Program-made: the position numbers and the translations under genes
Assembly: GCF_003721565.1 (NCBI RefSeq)
Contig: NZ_RJJE01000002.1
Span: 248,001-312,000 of the forward strand
Length of the DNA: 64,000 nucleotides
Direction: 5' to 3'
Source: Rufibacter immobilis
GTDB lineage: Bacteria > Bacteroidota > Bacteroidia > Cytophagales > Hymenobacteraceae
Part shown: positions 35,223 through 43,926 of the stretch, piece by piece
Layout of the letters: the number at the start of each line of letters is the position of its first letter
Numbering within the stretch: position 1 is the stretch's first letter
The notes under the pieces: model-generated
Told to the model about the DNA's origin: nothing
Seen by the model: the letters and a program-made list of their open reading frames with translations, nothing else
Database searches by the model: none

Positions 35223-36116
35223 ATGTATGATGTATTGATAGTAGGCGGCGGACCGGCCGGACTGAGTGCTGCTATGCTGCTGGGGCGCTGCCTGCGCAAA
35301 GTGGCTTTGTTTGACACCCAAGAGTACCGTAATTCCTATTCCCACGCCATGAATGGGTTTATCACCCGAGACGGTACCCCACCCGGTGAGTTCCTGCGCC
35401 TTGGCCGCGAAGACCTGGCCAAGTACGAGGTAGACATCAAACATAAGCGCATTGTCAAGATCACCAAGGAAGGCGAACTGTTTCAGGCAACAGACGAAGA
35501 AGACCAGGTGTACCTGTCCAGGAAGGTGTTGCTGGCCACAGGCCTCAAGGATAGGTGGCCTCAGCTGCCCGGGGCCGAGCCCTTCTACGGCACCAGCATT
35601 CACCACTGCCCTTACTGTGACGGGTATGAGTCCAAGAACAAGCCGCTGGCGGCCTACGGCAAAAACCGCGATGCCATTGGCCTGTCGCTCTCGCTCAAGA
35701 CCTGGAGCAGTGATGTGATGCTGTTCACAGACGGCACCAACCGCCTCACCCGCGAAGACCGAGAACTGCTGGGCAGAAACAAAGTGCAGATAAACACCGC
35801 CGCTATTGAACGCCTGGAGGGCGAAGACGGGCAACTACAGCGCATTGTGCTCAAGAACGGACAAACAGAGAACCGCGAAGCCATGTTCTTTTCCACGGGC
35901 TCAGACCAAAGCGCAGACCTGGCCCGCCAGCTACAGTGCGATTTCACGAGTAAAGGAGTGGTGAGAACCTATAAGCACCAGCAAACCAATGTGCCGGGGC
36001 TCTACGTGGCCGGAGACGCCGCCCGTGACATGCAATTGGTAATTGTGGCCGCCGCAGAAGGTACCAAAGCGGCGGTAGCCATCAACATGGAACTACAGAA
36101 AGAATTCAGGCTGTAA
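35223..36116 (+). CDS. Thioredoxin-reductase-like FAD/NAD(P) oxidoreductase
   Basis: 297 residues. FAD binding at DVLIVGGGPAGLSAAMLLGR, redox pair in HHCPYCDGYE (CPYC), and the second FAD motif TNVPGLYVAGDAARD. The NAD(P)-binding loop of true TrxB (GGGDSA) is replaced by LAAYGKNRDAIGLSLSLKTW, so pyridine-nucleotide use is altered. Close to the bacillithiol-disulfide or TrxB-like group. It stands alone with a perfect palindromic repeat downstream. Confidence 0.85.
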   Translation: MYDVLIVGGGPAGLSAAMLLGRCLRKVALFDTQEYRNSYSHAMNGFITRDGTPPGEFLRLGREDLAKYEVDIKHKRIVKITKEGELFQATDEEDQVYLSRKVLLATGLKDRWPQLPGAEPFYGTSIHHCPYCDGYESKNKPLAAYGKNRDAIGLSLSLKTWSSDVMLFTDGTNRLTREDRELLGRNKVQINTAAIERLEGEDGQLQRIVLKNGQTENREAMFFSTGSDQSADLARQLQCDFTSKGVVRTYKHQQTNVPGLYVAGDAARDMQLVIVAAAEGTKAAVAINMELQKEFRL

Positions 36117-36146
36117 ACCGCCGGCATCGGGTTTAAACGAAGTACT

Positions 36147-36188
36147 TGCGTTTAGGGGCTCTTTTTTGAAAAAGAGCCCCTAAACGCA
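36147..36188. repeat. GTTTAGGGGC palindromic repeat
   Basis: Perfect arms TGCGTTTAGGGGCTCTTTTT / AAAGAGCCCCTAAACGCA between converging genes. Confidence 0.92.
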
Positions 36189-36238
36189 TTTGTCGTTTTA
36201 CCCCCCCGTAAAGACAGCCTGTGGTCAGGTACTGGATA

Positions 36239-37069
36239 CTACACTTTGGGAGAAGTGCTTTTCTTTTGCTGTGAAAGTTTCCGGAAGGCGCGGTCAGAGA
36301 GGCAATATTCATGGCCTTCCACCAGGAGGTGCATGGTCAGGTTCTCAATGGCAATGGGGTCACCTTCGTCTACCTCGTCTAAATTGGAGTAGCGTACGTG
36401 GGCGCCGTCCATAATGGTCACCACTCCCGTCCCGAAGACCTCCACGTGGTTGCCGCCTTTGATGATGATGCCGGTTTCTTCGCCCAGGCCAATGCCAATG
36501 AACTGCGGGCGCTTAGTCACCGCGTGGGCCAGACGGCCAAAACGGCCGCGTTCCGTGAAGTGCGTGTCAATGAACACATTCTGGATAAAAGACAGGCCAT
36601 CGGTGGTTTTAACTTCGCCCTTCATGAGAGAATAGGAGCCGTAGCCTTCATAGATCATGCGGTCAGACATGGCGGCGGCCCCGGCGCTGGTGCCCGCAAT
36701 AGTGATTTCCTCCTCCAGGTACCGGCGTTGCATAAGCTGGTGCAGTTGGGTGCCGCCTAAAAATTCCTTGAGCCGCAGCTGGTTGCCGCCCGTGAAGAAG
36801 ATCACCTCCGCTTTGGCAATTCTGGCCAGGTTATCGGGTTTGTCAGCTTCGTTGTCTTCATCAATGTGCATGAACCGCACGCTGCTACAGCCCAGTTCCT
36901 CAAACGCTTCTTTGTAGGCCTGGCCAGATTCCATGGGTTCCAGCGTGGCGGTGGTAATGACTTCAATGTGCGAGTCAACGCTGCAAAGCTCAGACCTGAT
37001 CAGGCTGATCAGGCCATCGTCATCGCCGCCGCCAAGGGCTATGAGGGTTCCTTTGGGTGTTTGCATCAT
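36239..37069 (-). CDS. Cyanophycinase-like serine peptidase (S51)
   Basis: 276 residues, class-I-glutamine-amidotransferase-like fold. ALGGGDDDGLISLIR at the N-terminus, EVIFFTGGNQLRLKEFLGG and the nucleophile motif TIAGTSAGAAAMSD are the cyanophycinase signature. Such enzymes cut the Asp-Arg storage polymer cyanophycin into beta-Asp-Arg. No cyanophycin synthetase or isoaspartyl peptidase is in the window, so the substrate may be imported or the partner genes lie elsewhere. The start is the double ATG at 37069/37066. Confidence 0.87.
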   Translation of the reverse strand: MMQTPKGTLIALGGGDDDGLISLIRSELCSVDSHIEVITTATLEPMESGQAYKEAFEELGCSSVRFMHIDEDNEADKPDNLARIAKAEVIFFTGGNQLRLKEFLGGTQLHQLMQRRYLEEEITIAGTSAGAAAMSDRMIYEGYGSYSLMKGEVKTTDGLSFIQNVFIDTHFTERGRFGRLAHAVTKRPQFIGIGLGEETGIIIKGGNHVEVFGTGVVTIMDGAHVRYSNLDEVDEGDPIAIENLTMHLLVEGHEYCLSDRAFRKLSQQKKSTSPKV

Positions 37070-37218
37070 TATTTCCTTTGGTCAACTGTGTACGGTAGTT
37101 TCCTGTAACGGTAGAACCGGCGCAGGAGGCCACCAAACATACTACTTATTTGCCAGCCCTGCCTAGGCCCCGTGCGCCGTCTCAACGCAGGGAGGGCTTC
37201 CTGCGTATTTTAGCTGTT

Positions 37219-38556
37219 ATGAAGATAGAGCAATTTGAAGACAAAGGCCTGGCCCACTTCTCCTACATTGTCATGAGCGATGCCGAGATTGCGGTCATTG
37301 ATCCGGCGCGGGACCCTAAGCCGTACGAAGAGTACGCCATGCTTCATGACGCCCGCATTACGGCTGTCATTGAAACGCACCCGCACGCAGACTTTGTGAG
37401 CGGGCACCTGGAGCTTTCTGAGGCCCGGCAGGCGACTATCTACGTAAGCAAACGGGCAGGAGCCACTTACAAACACACCCCCTTTGATGACGGCAACACC
37501 ATCCGGATTGGGCAAGTGACCCTGCAGGCCATGAACACCCCCGGGCACTCCCCAGACAGTATCTCCATTTTGCTGCGCGATGAAGAAGGAAAAGAACACG
37601 CCGTCTTCACCGGCGACACTCTGTTTATAGGAGACGTGGGCCGCCCAGACCTGCGCGAGAAAGTAGGCAAAGAGACCGCCGCCCGCGAGGAATTGGCGCG
37701 GCAGATGTACCGCTCTACCCGTGAGAAGCTCATGACCCTGCCCAATCACGTGCTGGTGTACCCGGCCCACGGCGCCGGCAGCCTCTGCGGAAAAGCGCTG
37801 AGCGATGCCAAGAGCAGCACCATTGGGGCAGAGAAAGCCTCCAACCCTGCCCTTCAGCCCATGACCGAAGACGAGTTTGTGGCTTTCCTGACCGCCGACC
37901 AGCCTTTCATGCCCAAGTACTTCGCCTATGATGTGCAGCTGAATTTGAAGGGGGCGCCCAAGTTTCTGCCTTCCATCAAACAAGTGCCCATTATTCCGGC
38001 AGACCACCCGCTGGACGAAGACAGCCTCCTGATAGATACCCGCCCAGAGGAGCAGTTCAAGCAGGGGCATTTACCCGGGGCCATCAACCTACAGGACGGG
38101 CCTAAGTTTGAAACCTGGCTAGGCGCTATTGTGGGGCCAGAAGAACCGTTCTACCTCATAGGGGAAGACGAGGAAAAACTGCGGGAATTGATCTGTAGAA
38201 CCGCTTCCATTGGGTATGAGGGCCTTATTTCCGGGGCTATGCCCCTGCCCCCGGCGGGTACCGCGCAGCTGCCTGGCTTAGACGTGGCGGCTTTTAAAGC
38301 CAGTCCTGAACAATACACCGTGGTAGACGTCCGGAACCGGAATGAGGTAAAAGAGAAGAAGGTTTTCCCGCACGCGCTGGAAATTCCTCTGCCAGAGCTC
38401 AGGGAGCGGGTAGCGGAGATTCCGGTAGACAAACCCATAGTGGTGCACTGCGCGGCAGGTTATCGGTCGGCGGCAGCGGTTAGCATCATTGCGCCGGCCA
38501 TTTCCCAGGTGCCCGTGTATGATCTGGGCGAGGCCATCAAAGAATTCAACCAGTAA
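37219..38556 (+). CDS. MBL-fold hydrolase with two rhodanese domains (persulfide dioxygenase-like)
   Basis: 445 residues. The MBL domain (1-235) has ETHPHADFVSGH for the first metal site, NTPGHSPDSI, FTGDTLFIGDVGRPD and VYPAHGAGSLCG, as in ETHE1-like sulfur dioxygenases. Two rhodanese modules follow (about 255-345 and 360-445). In the first the catalytic-Cys position reads FYLIGEDEEK, without Cys; in the second IVVHCAAGYRSA keeps it. It probably handles glutathione- or protein-persulfides. ATG 37219 is preferred because the upstream in-frame extension is low-complexity. Confidence 0.88.
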   Translation: MKIEQFEDKGLAHFSYIVMSDAEIAVIDPARDPKPYEEYAMLHDARITAVIETHPHADFVSGHLELSEARQATIYVSKRAGATYKHTPFDDGNTIRIGQVTLQAMNTPGHSPDSISILLRDEEGKEHAVFTGDTLFIGDVGRPDLREKVGKETAAREELARQMYRSTREKLMTLPNHVLVYPAHGAGSLCGKALSDAKSSTIGAEKASNPALQPMTEDEFVAFLTADQPFMPKYFAYDVQLNLKGAPKFLPSIKQVPIIPADHPLDEDSLLIDTRPEEQFKQGHLPGAINLQDGPKFETWLGAIVGPEEPFYLIGEDEEKLRELICRTASIGYEGLISGAMPLPPAGTAQLPGLDVAAFKASPEQYTVVDVRNRNEVKEKKVFPHALEIPLPELRERVAEIPVDKPIVVHCAAGYRSAAAVSIIAPAISQVPVYDLGEAIKEFNQ

Positions 38557-38572
38557 ATAGATAACAGCTCAT

Positions 38573-38626
38573 GCAAGAGCCGTTTAGGGGCTCTTTTCCG
38601 GAAAAGAGTCCCTAAACGGCTTTTGC
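38573..38626. repeat. GTTTAGGGGC palindromic repeat
   Basis: Outer stem GCAAGAGCC / GGCTTTTGC with one mismatch, loop CCGG. It lies 17 bases after the MBL-rhodanese stop. Confidence 0.92.
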
Positions 38627-38886
38627 TTTAAGTGCCGGAGTTTGAGCAGCAGCAGTGGTTCTAATTGATCGGGCGAATAGGGCAAGATAGGGGCAAACGC
38701 GGCGGTGGCCTGGGCAGGAATTGCGGGATTGGCTTGGGTGCCTCGGGTAAAATGCGTAATTTCGGGGACTGGTGCGTTTTCTAATGCGCTATTTCTCATG
38801 GGCTTTGAAGCTTCCCTCGTCTTCTGTAGCCTCTTTTTTACCAGATCATGAGCCATTCGGCCAACGGCCCTGGCTGTAAATTGCCT

Positions 38887-39693
38887 ATGTTGTTTTCACC
38901 GCGTACTTCCCTTCTTGCCGCCTTTCTTTTCCTTTGTTGTATAAGTGCCTCGGGCCAGATCCTGAACGTGGAGAAAGCCCGGGTAGAGAAAGATTCCTCC
39001 GGGTACTTCACCGGAAAGCTGGGCCTCAACCTGAACCTGTTCAACCGCGCCACCGGCCATGAAGGCGCCACCGACCATTACATTGGCCTCACCGGCAGCG
39101 GCAACATTGGCTACGTGTCTGAAAACACCACTTACCTGTTGCTGGGGTCTTACAATTACGTGCGGTTGCGGGGCGCTACCCAAATTGAGACCGGGTATGT
39201 GCACGGGCGCGTGACCTTCAACAGAAAGGAGCGATTGTCTTATGAAGCCTACGCGCAGGCCCAATATGACTATAACCGGGGGCTTGAGCTGCGGGTACTG
39301 GGCGGGGCGGGCATCCGCTATGCATTGGTGCAGAAAGAGAACATTAGGGTGCATTTGGGAACGGGCGCCATGTTTGAGCATGAGCGCTGGCATAACCTGG
39401 AGGAAGACCGCTACATTATGAAGGATATCCCCAAGCTTTCTAACTACGCCAGCGTGCGCTTGCCGCTAAACCCGTTTCTGGAGCTGAACACCATCCATTA
39501 TTACCAGGTAGGGTATGACCAGCCCGCCGGCATGACCCGCCACCGGTTCAGCGGCGACATTTCCATTGTGGCCAAGATCAACAACCGGTTCCAGCTCACC
39601 ACCAATTACTCGCACACCTATGAGAACCGGCCCATTGTGCCCATCCCCAACTACCTCTACAGCCTCACCAACGGCATTCAGCTAAGCTTCTAA
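38887..39693 (+). CDS. DUF481 family outer-membrane protein
   Basis: About 268 residues: MLFSPRTSLLAAFLFLCCIS as signal peptide, then alternating beta strands of an outer-membrane barrel (GKLGLNLNLFNRATGHEGAT, YLLLGSYNYVRLRG) ending in GIQLSF with a terminal aromatic. DUF481 proteins are salt-induced or general outer-membrane proteins of unknown role. An in-frame ATG at 38848 would add 13 residues; 38887 fits the signal. Confidence 0.8.
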   Translation: MLFSPRTSLLAAFLFLCCISASGQILNVEKARVEKDSSGYFTGKLGLNLNLFNRATGHEGATDHYIGLTGSGNIGYVSENTTYLLLGSYNYVRLRGATQIETGYVHGRVTFNRKERLSYEAYAQAQYDYNRGLELRVLGGAGIRYALVQKENIRVHLGTGAMFEHERWHNLEEDRYIMKDIPKLSNYASVRLPLNPFLELNTIHYYQVGYDQPAGMTRHRFSGDISIVAKINNRFQLTTNYSHTYENRPIVPIPNYLYSLTNGIQLSF

Positions 39694-39704
39694 AACTCGT
39701 GTAT

Positions 39705-39752
39705 TTTTCCGTTTAGGGGCTGTTTTTGGAAAAAGAGGCCCTAAACGGAAAA
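39705..39752. repeat. GTTTAGGGGC palindromic repeat
   Basis: Outer stem TTTTCC / GGAAAA, loop GG, between converging DUF481 and rlpA genes. Confidence 0.92.
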
Positions 39753-39779
39753 GTGGTTCCGGGTGCTTTGGGCCCTAGG

Positions 39780-40190
39780 CTATTTGCTGGCTTCTTTCAC
39801 CACTTTCATCTGCACCGGCACCACCCCACTTTTCACCATGTCCAGCTTGCGGGCCGCCGATTTTGACAGGTCTATGATGCGGCCGCCGGCGTAAGGTCCG
39901 CGGTCTGTGATCCTCACCTTCACTGACCTTCCGTTGCGTGGATTGGTGACCTTCACCTTGGTCCCGAAAGGTAATTTCTTGTGCGCGGCGGTGCGCTTGC
40001 TGGGGCGGTAGCGCTGCCCGTTGGCCATTTTGTTTCCGCGGAGCTTGTCTGAGTAATAAGAGGCCTTTCCGCTCTCTGTATACCCTTTCTCCCCGAAGGC
40101 GGGTGCGCTGGCACCACAGCCACTGAGCAAGGGAATCAAGATGACTAAACTAAGAAGAAGGTGACGGAGGGGAAAGAGAAGCTTACGCAT
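39780..40190 (-). CDS. rlpA: RlpA-like septal/cell-wall lipoprotein
   Basis: 136 residues: signal ending LLSGCG (lipobox Cys25) and a double-psi beta-barrel with GKASYYSDKLRGNKMANGQR, RTAAHKKLPFGTKVKVTNPR and VRITDRGPYAGGR, the RlpA/expansin-like motifs including the conserved His and Asp. RlpA of Pseudomonas is a lytic transglycosylase on denuded glycan. The C-terminal SPOR domain of longer homologues is absent here, so septal targeting may differ. Confidence 0.9.
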   Translation of the reverse strand: MRKLLFPLRHLLLSLVILIPLLSGCGASAPAFGEKGYTESGKASYYSDKLRGNKMANGQRYRPSKRTAAHKKLPFGTKVKVTNPRNGRSVKVRITDRGPYAGGRIIDLSKSAARKLDMVKSGVVPVQMKVVKEASK

Positions 40191-40339
40191 ATTAGAAAAT
40201 AAAAATAAAGCCAGGCCTACAGCGGCCAGTAAGAGTGCGCGAGAGCGCGGTTAATGCTTGGTTCTGGTCCACTACGCTAAAGAACCAAGGTGCCATTGCC
40301 CAAGTTAAGGCTCTTTAAGGCGTTGGCCAAATGATGGCT

Positions 40340-40377
40340 GGTTTAGGGCTTGTTTGGGAAAAAGAGCCGCTAAACGC
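40340..40377. repeat. GTTTAGGGGC palindromic repeat, diverged
   Basis: GGTTTAGGGCTTGTTTGGG...AGAGCCGCTAAACGC. Confidence 0.75.
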
Positions 40378-40421
40378 ACATGCGCCAAAGGTAGCCGCCG
40401 CTCAGGAGTGGGCTACTCGGG

Positions 40422-40853
40422 TTATAGTTTCTTCAGGAAGTGGAAGCCTTTGATCACAAACCCCTCGCGGAGGTAGAACTTGTGCGCGGCGTGGTTCACC
40501 ACGTAGGCGTCCAGCATCATGGTCTCGCATTGGTGCCGTTCTGCCTCCTGGGTAAGCCAGTCCAGCAGGTGTTTCCCAATCCGCTGCGAGCGGTACTGCT
40601 CCTCTACCACAAAATTGTCTACCTCCAGGTATTTGCCGCTATACAACTTGGTCCCAATCCAGTACCCAGACAACCCAACGCAGGTAGCGCCTTTGAACAC
40701 ACCCACCATGCGGTAGTTGAGCGGGAGCATCTGGCGGAGCAGGGCCTCATACCGCTCGGGCTCCATCTTGGGGTTGAGGTACTGAATGAGCGGGAACTGC
40801 TGTGCCATCTCGGCCCATCCCTCTATCTGCTTAATCTGAAAAGACGCATCCAT
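40422..40853 (-). CDS. GNAT family N-acetyltransferase
   Basis: 143 residues. LEVDNFVVEEQYRSQRIGKH contains the acetyl-CoA loop (R-S-Q-R-I-G-K), followed by LLDWLTQEAERHQCETMMLD and AHKFYLREGFVIKGFHFLKK, the standard GNAT strands 5-6. Substrate unknown. It is monocistronic. Confidence 0.85.
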   Translation of the reverse strand: MDASFQIKQIEGWAEMAQQFPLIQYLNPKMEPERYEALLRQMLPLNYRMVGVFKGATCVGLSGYWIGTKLYSGKYLEVDNFVVEEQYRSQRIGKHLLDWLTQEAERHQCETMMLDAYVVNHAAHKFYLREGFVIKGFHFLKKL

Positions 40854-41548
40854 GAGCTTACAACATCAGCCGCAAAGGTAGGGATGGGGAAAGGGTTGTA
40901 AAAGTTATGCTAACAAAATGTTAAAAGGAAGAGCGTTTATAGGAGCGAAGGTTAAATGTCTGTTAATTAATGCTATTGGTTGTTTTTAGGAAAATAGGAC
41001 CTGTATATTTACTGCTGTATTAAGAAAAATAGCCAGGGGAATTACAGTAATAAAACTGTGTGATTAAGGCGTGAGAGACTGCACTGTTAAGGAAAAGTTA
41101 AACCCATGATTTCTCTATAGAGGATTATAGGAATTACATGGCCAGGTAAAAGAAGTGGAGCAGGGAAATGTCCAGTTCTGAAACAGGAATGTGCGGGAAC
41201 GGACGCTTTAAGTGGATAGTTGTTTGTATATAATGCTGATTATTAATCCTTTATATTATTGGCATGCGTGTTGTAATAAAGAGTGCAGTAGAAGCAAGTA
41301 CTTTACAGATGCTACCCAAGACCACAGATTATCATGAAAAATGAAATAAAGAGCAACAGCCAAGCAACCTTCTTTTAGATTCTGCATCTATAGATATATA
41401 AGCCAAATATGAGAATAGAAAATCATTGAAAAAGACATGCAAAATGTCTCCTGGAACTATACGTCCTTTTTGTAAATAAAAGGTGCTTTTATGAAGGTCT
41501 TATTTAGAAAGAAAAGTCTCTAATTACTAATTTAACTAACTACTTGTT
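40854..41548. other. AT-rich gene-free interval before the SH3 gene
   Basis: About 700 bases, noticeably AT-rich, with no protein-like frame, no repeat-family member and no recognised RNA. It is unusually repeat-free for this genome. It should contain the promoters of the GNAT and SH3 genes, though no exact TAnnTTTG box stands out. A 14-codon frame at 41335 (MKNEIKSNSQATFF) is too short to judge. Confidence 0.5.
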
Positions 41549-41863
41549 ATGAAACGTTTATTAATGATTGCCGCCCTTATTTGTATGCAAGCAGTAGCCG
41601 TGTTGGCGCAAGAGCCTACCAGCCGGGTGAACAGCGAGAAAGTGAAAATGTTCCGTCAGCCAAATGCGGCGGGTGAAGTAATGCGCCTGTTAAACCCCGA
41701 CGATGAAATCATTGTGATGCGCAAGCAGAACCAGCAATGGACCCTGGTGCAGATAGACGGTGAAGCCGGTTATGTGGCCTCTTCTTACTTAAGAGCCAAA
41801 AAGAACAAAAAAGCCACGGCTGCCAAAGCCCCCGCTACTTTAGAGAAAAGCGCCAAACTCTAA
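41549..41863 (+). CDS. Secreted bacterial SH3 domain protein
   Basis: 104 residues: signal peptide MKRLLMIAALICMQAVAVLA, then one SH3b domain (VKMFRQPNAAGEVMRLLNPD ... WTLVQIDGEAGYVASSYL) and a basic tail (KKNKKATAAKAPATLEKSAK). SH3b domains bind cell-wall peptides. A strong hairpin terminator follows. Confidence 0.82.
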   Translation: MKRLLMIAALICMQAVAVLAQEPTSRVNSEKVKMFRQPNAAGEVMRLLNPDDEIIVMRKQNQQWTLVQIDGEAGYVASSYLRAKKNKKATAAKAPATLEKSAKL

Positions 41864-41880
41864 AGAAGCATGTTCCCGCA

Positions 41881-41924
41881 AAAGCAGAAGGCCCGCTCCA
41901 ACAGGAACGGGCCTTCTGCTTTTG
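41881..41924. terminator. Bidirectional terminator
   Basis: A perfect 18-bp stem AAAAGCAGAAGGCCCGCT/C with a short loop, serving the converging SH3 and Gly-rich genes. Confidence 0.88.
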
Positions 41925-41942
41925 TGCGGCTGCCAAGAACTG

Positions 41943-42713
41943 TTACCTTGGGTCATAGTTGTACAGGTCAATGGCTTCAGAGAGCTTGTCTTTCTTCACC
42001 AGCTTAATGATCTGCGGAAGCAAGGTAATGCCAGCCCCTACCAATAGCAGCGGCGAGATACTGGACCCAGACGATGTGCCCCGGAACTGCTGCTGCATAC
42101 CGGCTATGATAAATCCGGCCCCGGCAATGTACATCCCGGTCTGGATGTTCTGCCCTCTCTTGTAATCCTGCAGGCTTTCCATGCTGCCGGGGTTGTCAGA
42201 CAAGGCCACCCGAAGGTTTTTGTACGTGAGCGGCTCCAGCGGTCCCTGTTCCTTAGAGAAATAATACACCCGGCGCTGGGATGGATACCCGTACCCGCCC
42301 ATGCCATAGCCTCCCATCCCGTACCCCCCCATTCCGTAGCGGCCCATGCCTATGCCAATACCGGGGCTGAAGGAGTTGTAGTCCATGCGGTACACGAAAT
42401 AGGTGGAGATACGGCCGGCCTGTTCCCGCTGCGCGAAATCACTGAAGCGGCGGCCCGCGTTCACCCGGGCGAAGTATCCTTCCTGGTTCTGGAAGTATTT
42501 CACCGTCTCAGGGGCGTACCGCAGGGAGTCATCCAGCAGGAAGAAATTTTGTTTGAAGACCGGGCTTTTGAATTGCAGCTTGCGGGCGTAGATGCGTTCA
42601 CCGTTGTACAGTTCCACAAAATAGGAACCGCCCGTGGAGACACCCTGCGCCCAGCTAAGGCCTATGGTTGCCCAGCCTATTATCAGGAGTAAAAACAGTT
42701 TTTTGATCATCAT
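41943..42713 (-). CDS. Exported protein with GYGMGGYGMGG repeats, unrecognised
   Basis: 256 residues. Signal peptide 1-22 (IGWATIGLSWAQG); a beta-rich N-terminal half (YFVELYNGERIYARKLQF, YAPETVKYFQNQEGYFARVN); a short Gly/Tyr/Met repeat (GRYGMGGYGMGGYGMGGYG) at about 124-142; then two hydrophobic helices (TGMYIAGAGFIIAGM, ISPLLLVGAGITLLPQII). Probably an envelope protein. I do not recognise a family. Confidence 0.7.
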   Translation of the reverse strand: MMIKKLFLLLIIGWATIGLSWAQGVSTGGSYFVELYNGERIYARKLQFKSPVFKQNFFLLDDSLRYAPETVKYFQNQEGYFARVNAGRRFSDFAQREQAGRISTYFVYRMDYNSFSPGIGIGMGRYGMGGYGMGGYGMGGYGYPSQRRVYYFSKEQGPLEPLTYKNLRVALSDNPGSMESLQDYKRGQNIQTGMYIAGAGFIIAGMQQQFRGTSSGSSISPLLLVGAGITLLPQIIKLVKKDKLSEAIDLYNYDPR

Positions 42714-42869
42714 GTTTATCTAACGAAAAAGTGCTACTTCTATTGATAATGTTGAGTGAAAAAGGTTGAGGCAAAGATTATTGGCTCTTTTTCCCCTTTG
42801 GCGCAACAGCAGGCCAGAAAGGATAGTAAAAGAAGAAGGACTTCATGTTTTACTTAATCAGATTCGGCC

Positions 42870-43112
42870 ATGTTTATTGCACTTTGTATCCTATTGATAG
42901 TTGCTTTGTTTATCACTGTGTATTATGTGAGAGCAAACAAAGCTAGTACGCCCGGTGGTGCGGCCACCCGTGTCTCAGGCGGCGGACCCAACCAACCAGC
43001 GGCACCCGGCCAAACTTCCCAGTCTTCTTTTAACCCCGGCAGCATCCCAGATGGCAGCGGGCGTGACAAAGGACAGGGCGGGGCGGCCATGAGCAGCGGC
43101 ATGCAAGGCTAA
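42870..43112 (+). CDS. Small single-TM protein with Gly/Pro/Ser-rich tail
   Basis: 80 residues: one N-terminal transmembrane helix (MFIALCILLIVALFITVYYV) and a disordered tail (TPGGAATRVSGGGPNQPAAP ... GQGGAAMSSGMQG). Placed between the Gly-rich protein and the heat-shock genes and closed by its own terminator, which supports it being real. Function unknown. Confidence 0.6.
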   Translation: MFIALCILLIVALFITVYYVRANKASTPGGAATRVSGGGPNQPAAPGQTSQSSFNPGSIPDGSGRDKGQGGAAMSSGMQG

Positions 43113-43157
43113 CCTTCCACTGTTTTGTAAAAATACTAGTTGGCTGTAAAGAAGCCT

Positions 43158-43197
43158 AAAAAAGAAGAGGCGCCTGTACCAGGCGCCTCTTCTTTTT
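43158..43197. terminator. Bidirectional terminator
   Basis: Stem AAAAAGAAGAGGCGCCTG / CAGGCGCCTCTTCTTTTT. Confidence 0.88.
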
Positions 43198-43224
43198 CAT
43201 CTGTTATGCATTCGCTTTCTCTGT

Positions 43225-43776
43225 TCAGTTAGCCTGTGCCGCCGCTTTCTCTTTGGAGCCAGAAGCTTTCTGTTTGGCCGGGCTGGCCTGCTCCTGGTGG
43301 TTGGCGGCATTTAAATGTACGGTAGTAGCACTGCTGCCGTCACGCACCTCAATGCGCCGCTTAGCGGTTTTCTGCTCATCTTTGGGCACCCGTACCTGCA
43401 GTACCCCGTTCTCAAAGACCGCCTCAATGGCCTCGGCCTTCACGGTGTCTGGGAACTGGAAAGAACGGCTGAAAGCACCGTATTGGCTTTCTATGAGGTG
43501 GTAGCGCTTGTCTTTCTGCTCCTGGTTGAAATGGCGCTCGCCGGAGATGGTAAGACGCCCCTGCTGAAAATCCAGGTGAATGTCTTCTTTCTTCAGGCCG
43601 GGCAAGGCTACCTCAATCTCATACGCCTGCTCTGTCTCACAGGTGTCTACCTGCGGACTAAACCTATTCAGCCGTTCGCGGCTGTTCACAGAGTCATTAA
43701 AAAAACGATCCAGCATGCTGCTGAAACTTTGCGGCATGATGTCATCAAAGCCGCTTCCTAAACGTTGGATGGCCAT
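43225..43776 (-). CDS. Hsp20 small heat-shock protein
   Basis: 183 residues. The alpha-crystallin domain (about 45-140) has YEIEVALPGLKKEDIHLDFQ, GRLTISGERHF, FSRSFQFPDTVKAEAIEAVF and NGVLQVRVPK. A C-terminal disordered Lys/Ala/Gln-rich tail follows (QASPAKQKASGSKEKAAAQA). ATP-independent holdase that stabilises unfolded proteins. ATG 43776 (MAIQRLGSGFDDIMPQSFSS) is preferred over an in-frame start 57 bases upstream. It is downstream of a second, atypical family member on the same strand. Confidence 0.92.
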   Translation of the reverse strand: MAIQRLGSGFDDIMPQSFSSMLDRFFNDSVNSRERLNRFSPQVDTCETEQAYEIEVALPGLKKEDIHLDFQQGRLTISGERHFNQEQKDKRYHLIESQYGAFSRSFQFPDTVKAEAIEAVFENGVLQVRVPKDEQKTAKRRIEVRDGSSATTVHLNAANHQEQASPAKQKASGSKEKAAAQAN

Positions 43777-43856
43777 AACTTTATCTTCTTTTAATGGTGA
43801 AACATAGGGCAGTACTCTCGTCTGCCAGAACAACTAGCTACTTTCAAAAGCGCGAG

Positions 43857-43899
43857 GGCCGTTTTAGGCCGTTTTTCAGAAAAAGAGCCCCTAAACGCC
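43857..43899. repeat. GTTTAGGGGC palindromic repeat between two Hsp20-type genes
   Basis: GGCCGTTTTAGGCCGTTTTTC...AGAGCCCCTAAACGCC. Confidence 0.85.
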
Positions 43900-43926
43900 A
43901 CTTGAACGAGTAAGGTGCTCCAGGTC

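Noticed and set aside
38584-38856. Minus-strand 90-codon open frame
   Set aside because: It overlaps a palindromic repeat and the DUF481 upstream region, and its composition is not protein-like.
41943-42713. Glycine-rich repeat as a possible silk or adhesin
   Set aside because: Only three short GYGMG units inside an otherwise ordinary exported protein.
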